Source: Gentiana macrophylla
Taxonomy: Eukaryota; Streptophyta; Magnoliopsida; Gentianales; Gentianaceae
NCBI GenBank assembly: GCA_026214975.1
Contig: CM047817.1
Coordinates: 59,020,246 to 59,084,245, forward strand
Direction of reading: 5' to 3'
Length of the DNA: 64,000 nucleotides
Each line of letters begins with the position of its first letter. The stretch's first letter is position 1. Position numbers and translations under genes: made by a program. The notes under the pieces were generated by a model that did no database searches, was not told the DNA's origin, and saw only the letters and a program-made list of their open reading frames with translations. Positions 10,466-21,517 of this stretch are shown here, in pieces.

Positions 10466-12260
10466 AACCTTAGCAAATGCTGCTATGGATTCGGAAGTCA
10501 TTGCTGAGGTTGGAGCAGTCCTAGAAGAAAACTTTGCATTTTTTCCTGCCATTGCTGAAGGACAAGGTGGTCAATTGGGTGCTGTTGCACCTGCTGGAAA
10601 ACCTATTCCAATAGTTGTCATACCTGATACACCAATTGAGCCAAACTTGGAAACTCCTATGATCACACAAGAACTTCAATCCAAGGTTACTAAGGCTACA
10701 TCTGCTACACCTATGGAGATTGAAGAGTTTGATGAAGAGGAGGTCCAGTCTGCTGAGGATCAGACAAAAACTGAACACAGGTTGGAACTGGTGGTTCATT
10801 TCACTGATGATCAAACAGTTATTGGACAAAGGATGGAACTTTTGATGGGATTGGAGGTATCCCATGTCACCAGCATGGAGCCTGCTGAAAATAATACCCC
10901 TCTAGAGAATGTTAAAGAGGCTACTGGAGAAGAATCTAATGAGAAACTATTAGATTATGGTGACAGTGATGAAGAATTTGAGCTACCACAAGAGGAAGAA
11001 GGTCCTGTCCATGATCATATTTCTTATATGGAAGAGGAGGGTCCTGAGCCCTATGAATGGGACAAAACTAAGGCCATTGTGGTAAGAGTACCAAGGGCTG
11101 ATGATGATGTGAAAGAGCCTGTTGGGATTAATGCTGGAAATATTTTGATATTGCTGCCATAATACCAGGCTATATCTTGGAAGAGTTGAAGGCTTTCAGG
11201 GAGGATATTACACAGTTAAGAACTCAATTAAGAAACAGTGAGCAAAGTTTGAGGATCCTATAAATTTGGTAGAATATAGAGGCAGAACTGCTGAATCAAC
11301 TGCATCAAATATCACCAAGCAGTTCAGAGTCAAAGACATTTATGTTGATCTCAACAAGGTGTCCAATGCAACAAAACTCTATCGCAAATCTGTTACTGAA
11401 TCTCTTGCCAATCTGAACAAGAAAGTTGATAATTTAAGTTCAAACACTCGAGTACATGATTCAAAGATTATAGAGAGAATGAATCTGCTGGAAAAATCTA
11501 TTGAGGGACGGAACATTAGTAGACACAAGAATTGAAATTATAGAGGGACAACTGAATAATCTGGTGAATACACAAGAAGGTGTTTTAAGCCTGCTAAACC
11601 GTTTTATTGATGATGTCAATAAGGGGGAAGAAGGGCAAACCTTGGAAGCAAAAGAAGCAGCCAGGATTTATCATAAGAAAAAATTTGAGACTAATATTAA
11701 TGCTTTAAAGACCTAGCACCTGGAAGGGTTCAGCTAACTGATGACCTACTGAAAGAATTTAAAGCTGCTTTTAATTCAAGAAGAAAACCTTATGATAAAA
11801 TGAACTTCCAGGAGGGTTTAAATTCTTTCCTTGGACTTAAATTGTGGGAAGTAAGGATAAAATCCTAAAGGACATCAACAAGAGGAGGTCATAGAGGATG
11901 CTCAAAAGGAGGAAGAGGACATTCTACTGAACAAAGATTAAGAAGTTTTTAAGCAAAAGACTCTTTAAATGAATTCAAGCTATGCTACATGAGAGGAGGA
12001 TTTAACTGGCAAGGTGGCCAGTTAACAATTGTTGAAGCTTGGAAGTGGTGGAAGTTGGTACGTACATGGATTGATTTCTCCACAATGGAAAATCAATGGA
12101 TGGCAGGCACGCATAGAGAAATAAAAGAATACCAATAGAAAAGAGATCAATATAGAGACATAATTTAGATTGGTAGACTAATATTTATTCTTTTTATCCT
12201 TATGCTGATCCTAGTTGTAATAGTTTTTGAACAAAGTTTGAACCTAAATGAAATATATTA
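10466..12260 (+). pseudogene. Envelope-like ORF of element X, second part
   Basis: Continues the frame broken at 1030. 10466-11162 is acidic (many Glu/Asp, a DYGDSDEEFE patch). 11266-11535 and 11501-11716 are heptad-like, Leu/Ile/Asn-rich and probably coiled coil, in shifted frames. Coding character continues to about 11866. In-frame TAG codons at 12136-12138 and 12166-12168 are followed at about 12181-12232 by an uninterrupted run of Ile/Leu/Phe/Val residues long enough to cross a membrane. Acidic region, coiled coil and a terminal membrane segment are features reported for SIRE-type envelope-like proteins; whether such proteins act in entry is unproven. Multiple stops and shifts make it a pseudogene. 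Confidence 0.6.
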
Positions 12261-12302
12261 CCTTTTTTCTTTGCTGTAAGGAGGGTATTGGCATCATCAC
12301 TA

Positions 12303-12314
12303 AAAGGGGGATTT
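12303..12314 (+). other. Polypurine tract of element X
   Basis: AAAAGGGGGAT follows a GGCATCATCA stretch directly before the LTR. That phrase-plus-tract is typical of SIRE-like plant Copia elements and their derivatives. Confidence 0.75.
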
Positions 12315-13949
12315 TTTTAGACATATTTTAGTTTTAATGATGAGTGCCAGACTAGTTTTTATAGAGAAAAGGCAAAAACATGTATAGAGGCTTACTAGAG
12401 TTTGATTTTTGTATAGGTTTGATCAAACAAGCACTATAAAGAGGTCAGCTGACTTGTTCAGCAGACCTGCCTAGATTAGGTGTTTAGTTGAGTATCTAGG
12501 ACATGCTAAAGACTGAAGAATGAGGGTTCAAACTCAGTGATTAAGGCTAAGGGATCAAACTTAGTTTTGATGATTTAAAAGCAAAAGATATGGGATCAGA
12601 ATTTAGGTAAGTCTGTGATGGCCTAAACTAATCACGTATACCTTGTGTAGAAGGTCTATGTTCCCAAAAAGGACATGTGTTGAATGGGACTTAGTTATAG
12701 TTGAAATGGTGTACTCTAACTTCACAATCAAAAGTTATATGAGAAGCAGTCAGCTGAAGTGTTTATTGAAACACACCAGTTTAAAAGTCAGCTGACCATA
12801 TAAGTACATCAGAAGACTTATGAAACATGTATCTGCTGAATGTAAAATTGATTTAATCCAAGTTTTTCCGAGAGATTAAAAGGATAAGGATGAGTTACAA
12901 GCATTGGATTAATCAGTCAATCAATGGCTAGGATTAAAGGGACGTTGTAAGGATTTTAGAGCCAAATCAAATTGGAATTCAATCATTGCTTGATAGACTT
13001 TTTGTCAAAAGGACACTGGCACAGAAAAAGAAGTACAACAGAGGGAACATCAGTGAATAAAAAGAAAAATCCTAAAATGGGTAGATTTGAAATTCAAATT
13101 CAAACACAGTATTTTCACCTATAAATAGAGGACCCCTGAATCAGATTGTAACAACAAGCATACAGAACTACAACTGAACTTATAAGCAATCAAGAGCTTT
13201 ATACCCTACTGAATTGAACATTAATTCTTATCAAGAATTTTCATCAAGTGTTTTTGTATTCAAGTATCATATGGTATTTACACTTGAAGATCTTAAACTG
13301 CTGATCTTTTAATCCTGATCAAAAGCTTGCTGAAGCTGAATCACTTAGTTGATTCAACCCCTTATTTTTAAGAAGAAATTGAAGACAGAGAAGAACTACT
13401 GAGTGTCAAGAACTGTTGTCAATGTGGTGGAGCTGGTGAAGTGGCAATTCTACCCTTCAAGGACCCGTGGAGTATTAGGAGCATCAATCCAAACTGTTCT
13501 TAGTACTCAGTTAGTGAAGCTCTAGTTGTTGGTCAAGGGCAAACACCCTAGGGACTTTTGTAATAGCTATCTCAAAAGACTTTAGTGAATTTCCTCCAAC
13601 ATCACAAAAGAAGAGTGGACTGACATGATTACACCACCTGGAACCACTATAAAACATGCCTACTTTACTTTACTGCATTTACTTTCTGCATTTTATTTTA
13701 TTGCATGTTTTGCATATCAACCTACTTAAGCTACTGGATACACAAAACATTCACTACTGAGTATCCGATACTTTGTATCCACTTTAAACAACAAGTATCA
13801 AGGCTTGATTTAATATATTCCGCTTCAACAGATTCAATAGTAAGCAGACTGCTTAGGTCAGAAGACTATTGACCCTGCTGAGTTTGTAAACTCCAAAAGG
13901 TTTTAAATGTTAAGTTTATTCACCCCCTCTCTAAACTTCAATCTTTTCA
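12315..13949 (+). repeat. 3' LTR of element X
   Basis: Lies immediately after the polypurine tract and ends with a CCCCCTCTCTAAACTTC stretch and TTTTCA, like other SIRE-type LTR ends. The first base pair of the expected TG is altered (TTTTAGACA), so the left edge is uncertain by a few bases. The 5' LTR is outside the window, so no duplication can be checked. Confidence 0.65.
13130..13138 (+). promoter_or_regulatory. TATA box in element X LTR
   Basis: TATAAATAG followed by AGGACCCC, about half-way through the LTR, where plant LTR promoters usually sit. Confidence 0.55.
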
Positions 13950-14706
13950 ATGGACCAACCCAAACATCTCTCACTCAGATTATGTGCTCAAATCTTTGAG
14001 TGCAACGGTAGAATAGCAATTAATGAGTTACTACTTCATGCGACATAACACATGCTCATTCTTCCTTACTAAATTGAATATACTATAGCTAATTTCAAAT
14101 CGTTCTTGGGCTCATTTTCTACCGATTCCTTACTCGGAACGTTCAATAGGCAAGTTAAAAAAGGTGTTTTTTAATTTCTAAATTATTCCCTTTTTCGATT
14201 AACAATCTAAGACCGCCCTTACCCGCCACTTATTATAGACATTGTCTCCGGTGACTAAGAATAAAGATAAGAAAAGGTACTTAGCTAAGTAAAATTGTGA
14301 ATCATGGAGCATAATCATTAGCTCATATGTCATCCATCTTCCAAGTATTTAATTGCATTCCAAAATACTTCCAAAAACTGTAACATGCGAAGGGCAATAA
14401 GAAAATAAGGTGGCGATAAGTGTGCATACATCAGGAATGCACAAAAACAGTTTAAGCCACTTTATTCTTTATTTGCCTAAGAAAGACGTGAAACCTTTAC
14501 AAGGGTATCACATGAGAATCATTAAGGAAAAAACCACACATATCTCTAGTCAGATTACCAAAGATATATGTGATGAAAACAACCTTGCGATTGTCATGCA
14601 ATTTTATTGACTTAAACAAAATAAACAAAAATAGTAAATAAAGGTTTAGAAATAGTTCTGAGTTTATAGTCGCCAGCTCGACTTTACTCATAGGGCTACT
14701 TTATTC
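13950..14706. other. No gene seen; probably 3' flank of Gypsy Y
   Basis: AT-rich sequence without a credible ORF on either strand. Since Y's integrase end lies at 14707 on the minus strand, this stretch may be its untranslated 3' region, but no LTR or polypurine tract is recognisable. Confidence 0.4.
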
Positions 14707-15867
14707 TTATACTGGATCGTCCAACATAAAGACTTCCACTTCAGGGTCATACGTGCGCTCTAGGTAATGTTTCAGCCCATGGCCGTTTATCATGAAAGTC
14801 TTCTCAGAGCCTTCATTCCTAACTTCACATGCACCTGAATTGAAGACTTTTGTGACTACCTGTGGTCCAAACCATCTAGACTTCAGCTTCATAGGAAAAA
14901 CACGAAGACGCGAATTATATACCAGCACGTTATCTCCAACTTAAAATGTGCTGTTGAGAATCTTTTTATCGTGCTGGCGCTTTGTTCTTTCCTTGTAAAT
15001 CTTTGCATTCTCATATGCTTGATGTCTAAATTCCTCCAATCTATTCAAATCTAGTATTCTCTTCTCAATGGCTAAACTTTCATCCGTGTTTAAGAACCTC
15101 GTAGCCCATACGGCTCGGTGCTTGACTTCTACCGGTAAATGACATGCTTTTCCAAACACTATTATATACGGTGACATCCCAGTTGTGGTCTTATAATTGG
15201 TTCTATACACCCAAAGAGCGTCATCTAATTTGAAAGACCAATCCTTCCTCTTGGGAATCACCGTCTTCTCTAAGATCCTTTTTAACTCTCTATTCGTTAC
15301 CTCCACTTGTTCACTTGTCTGGGGGTGATATGCTGCTGCAATCTTATGTCTAACCCCATATCTCAACATCAATTTCTCAAACAACCTATTACAAAAATGG
15401 CTCCCTCCGTCACTAATTATGGCTCTGGGCACTCCAAACCTTGTCATAATGTTCTTCTTATGAAATCTCAGGACAACCCTGGCATCATAAGTAGGTGAGG
15501 CCACTACATCCACCCATTTTAAAACATAGTCAACTGTTACCAGGATGTAATGATTTCATTTTGATGATGTGAAAGGCCCAACAAAATCACTTCCCCATAC
15601 ATCAAATACCTCAACTTCTATGATACTATGCAGTGACATCTCATTCCGCATAGAAATGTTACCAGTCATTTGACAGGAATGACAGGATCTTGTAAACTCG
15701 TAAGCAGATTTATGAATTGTCGGCCAATAGAATCCACATTGTAGTACCTTTGGTGTTGTCTTGTCCGGCCAATAGTGACATCCAACTTCTCTAGAATGCC
15801 ATTGTCTCAAGATACTTGGAATCTTATCATCATGGAAGCATCTCCTAAGAATGGTATTAGGGCACAT
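14707..15867 (-). pseudogene. Element Y integrase
   Basis: 15867-15556 carries the HHCC zinc-binding module (CHYWPDKT, CGFYWPTIH, CHSCQM) and the first catalytic Asp (GSDFVGPF) before a stop. 15513-14941 holds the second Asp (ISDGGSHF) and the Glu (QVEVTNRE), then the GKACHLPVE region typical of Athila/Tat. After another stop, 14928-14707 gives the C-terminal domain (KSRWFGP, NGHGLKHYL). The DDE triad survives, but at least two stops break the chain. Confidence 0.87.
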
Positions 15868-16150
15868 TTTTTATAGGTAGGGATCAGCCAAATAATAATG
15901 CTTTAGATCTGTAAAGAACTTCTTCTTCTCAGCACTCATGAATTCCGGTGGTAGGTACTTTCCTGTAGATAATTTACAATGTTGGCAAACCTGGGGTATA
16001 CCTTGCCCACTTTTGTTGTATTTCTTTGGGGCTGAGATTCGACTGGCGCTACTACTGAGACGGAAAAAAGTTGTTCATCGGCAAAGCTCTCCGTGATCTC
16101 AGTCGGTTGCTCGTTTTCCAGAAAGTTAATCTTGACAGGTGATCAGCCAC

Positions 16151-16474
16151 CTAGCTCTCAGATCCTTTTTTTTCCTTGATTTCGACATCAAACTCTTGTA
16201 AGAGTAAAATCCATCTTAACAATCCTGACTTGGAGTCTTGCTTGGTTAGAAGGTATTTCAGAGCTGCATGGTTAGTGAATGCAGTGACTTTCGATCCTAT
16301 CACATATGGTCGAAATTTGTCAAATGCAAAGATAACAACTAAGAGTTTCTTCTGTATAGTTGCATAATTCCTTTGGGCATTGTTGAGTGTACGAATGGTG
16401 TAATAGATAGGCATAAACATTTTATCCTCCTTTTTGTCCCAGGGCTGCTCCAACTGCCATGTTGCTTGCATCAC
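16151..16474 (-). pseudogene. Element Y RNase H domain
   Basis: A 107-codon open stretch with the Gypsy RNase H blocks PIYYTIRTLNNAQ, NYATIQKK and TNHAALKYLL. Frame damage lies on both sides. The corresponding Asp of the TDHAAL motif is Asn here (FTNHAAL). Confidence 0.85.
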
Positions 16475-16565
16475 ACATAAGCTCGAAAGGTTTGTTCCAG
16501 TCTGGTGCTACCAGAATCGGGGCGGTTATAAGCATTGTCTTCAATGTGTTGAATGCCTTCTTGCA

Positions 16566-16735
16566 CTACTCTCTAGATACAAAAGGCACATCCTTTGCAA
16601 GTAATTCCATCAAAGGTCTAGAAACTTTAGAGAAATCCTTAATAAACCTCCTATAGAAGCCTGCGTGGCCAAGAAAGGCTCGCAACGTCTTTATGTTTGT
16701 TGGAGGAGGTAACTTCTCCATTGATATAATCATTA
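16566..16735 (-). pseudogene. Element Y reverse transcriptase, C-terminal scrap
   Basis: Contains the RT thumb/connection motif FLGHAGFYRRFIKDFS, preceded by PPTNIKTLRA. Homology to RT stops near 16720, where sequence shared with Copia LTRs begins. The catalytic palm is missing. Confidence 0.85.
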
Positions 16736-17514
16736 CATACAGACTAACCTTCCATAGACTATCCATAATGAAGCGCGAATGTTTCCGTAAACCTTCTTCA
16801 CTATATTTTATCCTTATTTACCATTAACCCCCTAGTGACCAATTAGTTCATAACCAATATGAAATTCCGGGTCAGCTTTGAGGATTAACAAATAATGAGA
16901 TTTTCTTTCTACTTCTCGTAGGAAGGAATGGATTCTGTATATGTGAGACAAATTCCCAAATACTCATTCCCGATATTGCCAATGTGAAAGTGATTCGGAC
17001 CTCGCCTCTCAGCAATCCTTAACTAACACATCAAATCCTATACTGAAACAAGCAAGAGTCGGCAATCACTTAAGGATTAAGGTTAATCTATATATGATCA
17101 TCTTGTTATTTAATAAGATTTCTCAGTCACGAAATTATATGAGAAATACACATTAAATCGTTCAAGTCCAATATGACCACATCATATATGAATGCCTCAC
17201 TTAGATAAACAATATCGACGGTCCGCATATGATGGTCACACCATAAAGTGTTTTGGGCGCATTAACATCGGTTTAATGAATAGACCTCATACTTTGATTA
17301 ATCTCACCACGGACTTACAAATTAAGTGTATCACCATAAACTTAAACTGCGTGTGTGACACACACTAAGTTATACGGATATATATGATACAACTTATGGT
17401 TTTCATTAGTGTATTACTTATGAACACGAAGCAAATAATAAGATGATAATAAGTCTATCATTTATCAATTATAAAAACGATTACAAAATTATCTTTCCGC
17501 CACTATGTCCAGCA
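16717..17514 (-). repeat. Truncated Angela-like Copia LTR (E/G family)
   Basis: Matches the right-hand half of the LTRs of E (33690-34518, 41270-42080) and G (53820-54671), including the CATTACATACAGACTAACC block and the CTTTCCGCCACTAT end. The other half is absent. No polypurine tract follows. The copy is more diverged than E's LTRs are from one another. Confidence 0.75.
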
Positions 17515-18039
17515 CCCTGGTCCCAACAACATGTGTCATGCATGCATCTATCATTTCGTATTTCTCTTAATAGAGCTCATATTTAGATCCCTGCAATATA
17601 AGCCAAAAACCAACGGAAAAAGGCAATAGTAGCCACAAACAATGTGTAGAAGAAGATGTGTAAGATCAAAAACAAATATTGTGACTTGGATACCTACACC
17701 ACACTGGGGGAGCTTGCCACAGATGGGACAATCCGACGCTTAAGTACGTATTGGTATAGAGAAATTTCTATATTTGCTATTAAGCGTAGATTTTAAAGTG
17801 TAAACATATAATATTTTTACCTTGGTAATAAGGATGAGAATCCTTTAAGTAATGTTGGCATGAACTTTGTTGTTGAGGGTGTAGAGAAGCTTATAGTAAG
17901 CTGAATGGTGGCGAACTGAGTTATTCTTGTGTTCATTTGAATTAGTTCTTATTTGAGTTTGTTGATCACGTCTGCATGGTTTCTCGTCTGAATAAGGGTT
18001 ATGTCCAGGGTATTTCAGTCATTTTCTGGTTATCAAACT
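17515..18039. other. No gene seen
   Basis: AT-rich sequence between two LTR scraps. No ORF over 60 codons looks coding, and no terminal repeats or motifs were recognised. Confidence 0.5.
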
Positions 18040-19134
18040 ATTAATATATTATTATTATTTAATCATAATAAAAAAATGTAAATATTAATTTCATTTCCAC
18101 ACATTGTTCAAAGTATAATAAATCCTTACTCGATTATAGCATAACAACAATTTAATTCAGGACATTAATCTTGTGTGTGTGACCAGGTAGGCTTCTAAAT
18201 ATGTTGTCCATAACTATAGAGTACAATTACTAAAATACCCTTTATACATAACGATCTTGACTGACATTTAGCAATGTGTCACGACCCCCAATCATCGGAA
18301 GAGCTATGTGTTATGACTACAAAATTTTCTGTGAAACGATTAACGTGTAAGTAAAATCTTTTCGCGTACACAATATCCGTACAATGGTTTCTTGTGTTTT
18401 CATACATGAACAATTTTATCTTATAAGTTGAAAATTTTATATTTTTCTCCAAGTGACAATTACTTATGCTTAGAAAAGAATTTCGAGACTAAAATAATCC
18501 TTATAATAAGATCCTTCTGGATATACATTCCCATCGTTAGGAAACATGAATTCCAGACGAACGACATAAATACTACGCATGCTTCAATATCACACTCGAT
18601 CACTACCGCATGATCGCCGCATGGCTAAGGGCCGGAAACCTCATTGGTGTGATAGTGTGACAATCCACACAACGATATTATGGCGACTCCGATCTATGGA
18701 TAACTACACAACTTCCACATAGTAAAGTAAGTGGGTAAATCTAACGTATGTATTCACCAATACACATCCACATAGAGTCCAAGTGTCCCTACTCTTTAAT
18801 AGATAAGATCTATCACTATTTTCACATGATAGGAGACATATAATACTTGCTAGTCTAATCGTACAACTAATGTCATATTTAACAATATATATGACTACAG
18901 ATATTTAAGAACTAAATCATTTGTTGTGAGGCGAGATTTCATCAACCATAATCATCAATATGATTTCTATATCATAGTCCGAATGACATTACTATATGCA
19001 ATATTAAATTGGTTTACTAAATAAACCAATATTTAACAACAAAAGTGACATTATTATTCATAATAATAAGGTTACATAAACAGAATAGAAAGTAAGTGAC
19101 CCGACCCGATTGAGTTTAGAACACTAAACTAACA
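18040..19134 (-). repeat. Old truncated LTR of the A/B family
   Basis: Shares the LTR blocks of A: GTGTGTGACC..GTAGGCTTC, the CGGAAGAG and CATGATCGCC blocks, GACCCGACCCGATTG and the ACACTAAACTAACA end. It is far more diverged than A is from B and lacks the first 700 bases or so. No polypurine tract or coding sequence follows, so it is a relic. Confidence 0.7.
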
Positions 19135-20219
19135 GATCCAACTTAGGGCAACAGACGTGCGTGGAATAAATATAAAGCGCTAAGTATTTAGCTAAAGTGA
19201 ATCGGACCTACGACACTTGACCTGCAAGGAATAAATATAATACACCAAGTATGGCTTTTGATATAATTTTCCTTTTTGTATGTGCCCCCAAGCATGAAGG
19301 ATAAGATTTATGCATTATTTCCAAGTACATTGAGTTTACCTTTTGTTAGCCTCGTCTTGTGAGTATATGTATATGGTGAGATAGATCCGTGTTGCAGATC
19401 CCGATATGCGGGTCTATTTTTTTAGGTGAGTTATTGTTCCCGTGAATTTGGGAATAACATTTAGGTGAATTACACCCAACTTACAGGTCTTTTTTTATTT
19501 TTGTGTCTTCTCCTGTAATAGGAACAATAGAACTATCCAATGTCAAGAAGATCTTCATTCTACATTCAAAAGGTCTTTAAGTAATTGTGGAGTAATTGAA
19601 GGAGTGCATGTCAGGCTTACAACAAAGTTTGTTGCTGAAGAGGGAAGTCTGTGATTAGATTCCGGTTAGGGACTTGTACTTATGTAAAGGAGTTGATCCT
19701 TACAATCTTATGATTCATCTTTTCATAGTGGATGCTTGGAGTGTATTGCGTGAAGATGATACTACAAGGAGTATGTGCTTGGTATCACTGTAAGTTGTAA
19801 GTGTACTCATGATGTAAGTGAATTAGTGTAGCTCTGATCAACATAACAAAGGTGTAATGTGTTACTCATATGAAACTAACACAAATGGAAAATTCTTAGT
19901 GGAATTTATAATGTCAATGGGTTGTAATCTCTTTGGCATTGGACATAGCTCAAGTATAGTGAACCACTATATCCCCTTGGTTGTCATCCAACTGTTCATG
20001 TTCTCCGTCCGGTCCAGATCGTGGTGGTGGTTGAGGCTTTGGCTTTACATATATTATCCGGACAAAATTTCATTACAAATTATTCTAATAGCCTCGTGGA
20101 ATCCCAACACACTTGTGTGATGCTTTGTGACTAGATGGATTATTTCGAGCCAATGCATTCAACGCCGGCCTTATGCTAAAGAGGCATTAGGCCGATGGAT
20201 TGAGCAGTGCCCTTAGGCC
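19135..20219. other. No gene recognised
   Basis: No ORF here resembles a known protein; the longest (19857-20120, +) shows no recognisable motif. There is a hairpin-like sequence followed by a T run near 19397-19430, and two imperfect GGAATAAATATAA repeats at about 19159 and 19219. Confidence 0.4.
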
Positions 20220-20224
20220 AATTT
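20220..20224. repeat. Target-site duplication of element C, left copy (AATTT)
   Basis: Identical to 27361-27365, immediately outside the terminal TG and CA of element C. Confidence 0.93.
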
Positions 20225-21517
20225 TGTTGGAGAAAAAGCCCTTTTTGAAGGGTTGAATAGTCAACTTTAGCGCGATTTACGGATAGGCTCCGATGTATAT
20301 CATCGAGAGTTAATGATATCATTAAATACTCCATACGGAGTAGTTGATGATGGACTTTTGAATCACTCGATTCGGATGTCGGGTGAATGAGAAATTAATG
20401 CCTAAAGTTGGTTGAAAATGTGTTGGAGATAAGAGCTGAAGGGAGTACTTTAACTCAATATCCCACATTGGAAAGATGGTAGACTTGAGCTCCATATATA
20501 AGGGCTAGTGTATGCTCTTATAAATGTGCCCCAAGGGGCAAGACACTTTTGTGCAGGAGGGAGGACATAGATATTTCCACACGCGCGCGCGCCGCCGCTG
20601 CCGTCTCATGCTCGTGCTCGTGCTCGTGCTCGGCTCGGCTCGGTTGTTACTATTAATTTTTGGACAAAAGTTCGTATGAATTTAACCAGGAAATTAATTA
20701 GTTAATCGTAAGGCGGTTGGAAGGTTCCAGAATAATGTGGAAACGAGTTCTGATTAATTAAGTTAAATCGGTCCGAATTAATTAAATTAAATTCGAAATT
20801 AATTAATTAAATTAGATTGAAATTAATTAATTATTTTCGCCGTAAATTGCTTTTTTGAGGAAAAGTCGAGCGATTAAATCATCCAACCAATCAGAATTCA
20901 GAAGACACGTCATCCGACCAATCATAATTGTGGAAATAGTTGACCAATTTTAATTAATATTTTCGGCCCTATTTCTTTTCCATGGGGAAAAGTCTGATGA
21001 TGTGTTCTGGCCAATCACATTTAAGCATTGGCTCCTCCTCTCCACTATATAAAGAACCCCAATGATGAAGGTTGAAGCATCGAATTTTCTCTTGTGTCTT
21101 TCCACCACAAAGAGTCAGTCATATAGATCTAGATATTGAGTCGAAGAGAAGTCGGAGCACTCTGTAAGTTCGCCGGAGCTCGGATTTTTGAAGTGCCTCT
21201 AAATCCGAGACGTAAAGCCGTTGTATCTTGGGAGACAGTTGCGACTACCGTGGGCACCATACCGGAGCAATTTGTCTTAAGGAAAGAGTAACTACTCGCC
21301 TCGGTTTGATCTCTAGTCCTTTGTTTTATGCATCGTACTATTTATTGTTTATTGTTCGAGCTAGATCTGCACGGTTATAGTTGTTTTGTTAGATCTAATT
21401 GATGCGTATAATCTCCTGTTCGAATATTTATTTTCTACTTTAATATTCCGTAATTTCTTCCGTAAATTACGGATCTATTCCGTAAATCACTCCACACACG
21501 ATACACCTATCCTAACA
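20225..21517 (+). repeat. Element C 5' LTR
   Basis: TGTTGGAGAAAAAG...CCTATCCTAACA. Contains two TATA candidates, a CG-alternating run (20583-20594) followed by a GTGCTC short repeat, and a CCAAT-rich stretch upstream of the second TATA box. Confidence 0.93.
21046..21054 (+). promoter_or_regulatory. TATA box in element C 5' LTR
   Basis: TATATAAAG, about 35 bases downstream of a GGCCAATCAC box. It is identical in the 3' LTR. A weaker TATA-like sequence, CATATATAAGG, lies near 20502. Confidence 0.6.

Larger units (their letters stand above)
14707..16722 (-). mobile_element. Element Y: truncated Athila/Tat-like Ty3/Gypsy element
   Basis: Minus-strand order RT end, RNase H, integrase zinc finger, integrase core, integrase C-terminus, which is the Gypsy order. 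There is no LTR, gag or protease. The RT side is cut off at about 16717-16726, where the sequence switches to a Copia LTR. Confidence 0.85.

Noticed and set aside
10521..10865. 114-codon minus-strand ORF
   Set aside because: Antisense shadow of the acidic X ORF, which continues across the A insertion in frame.
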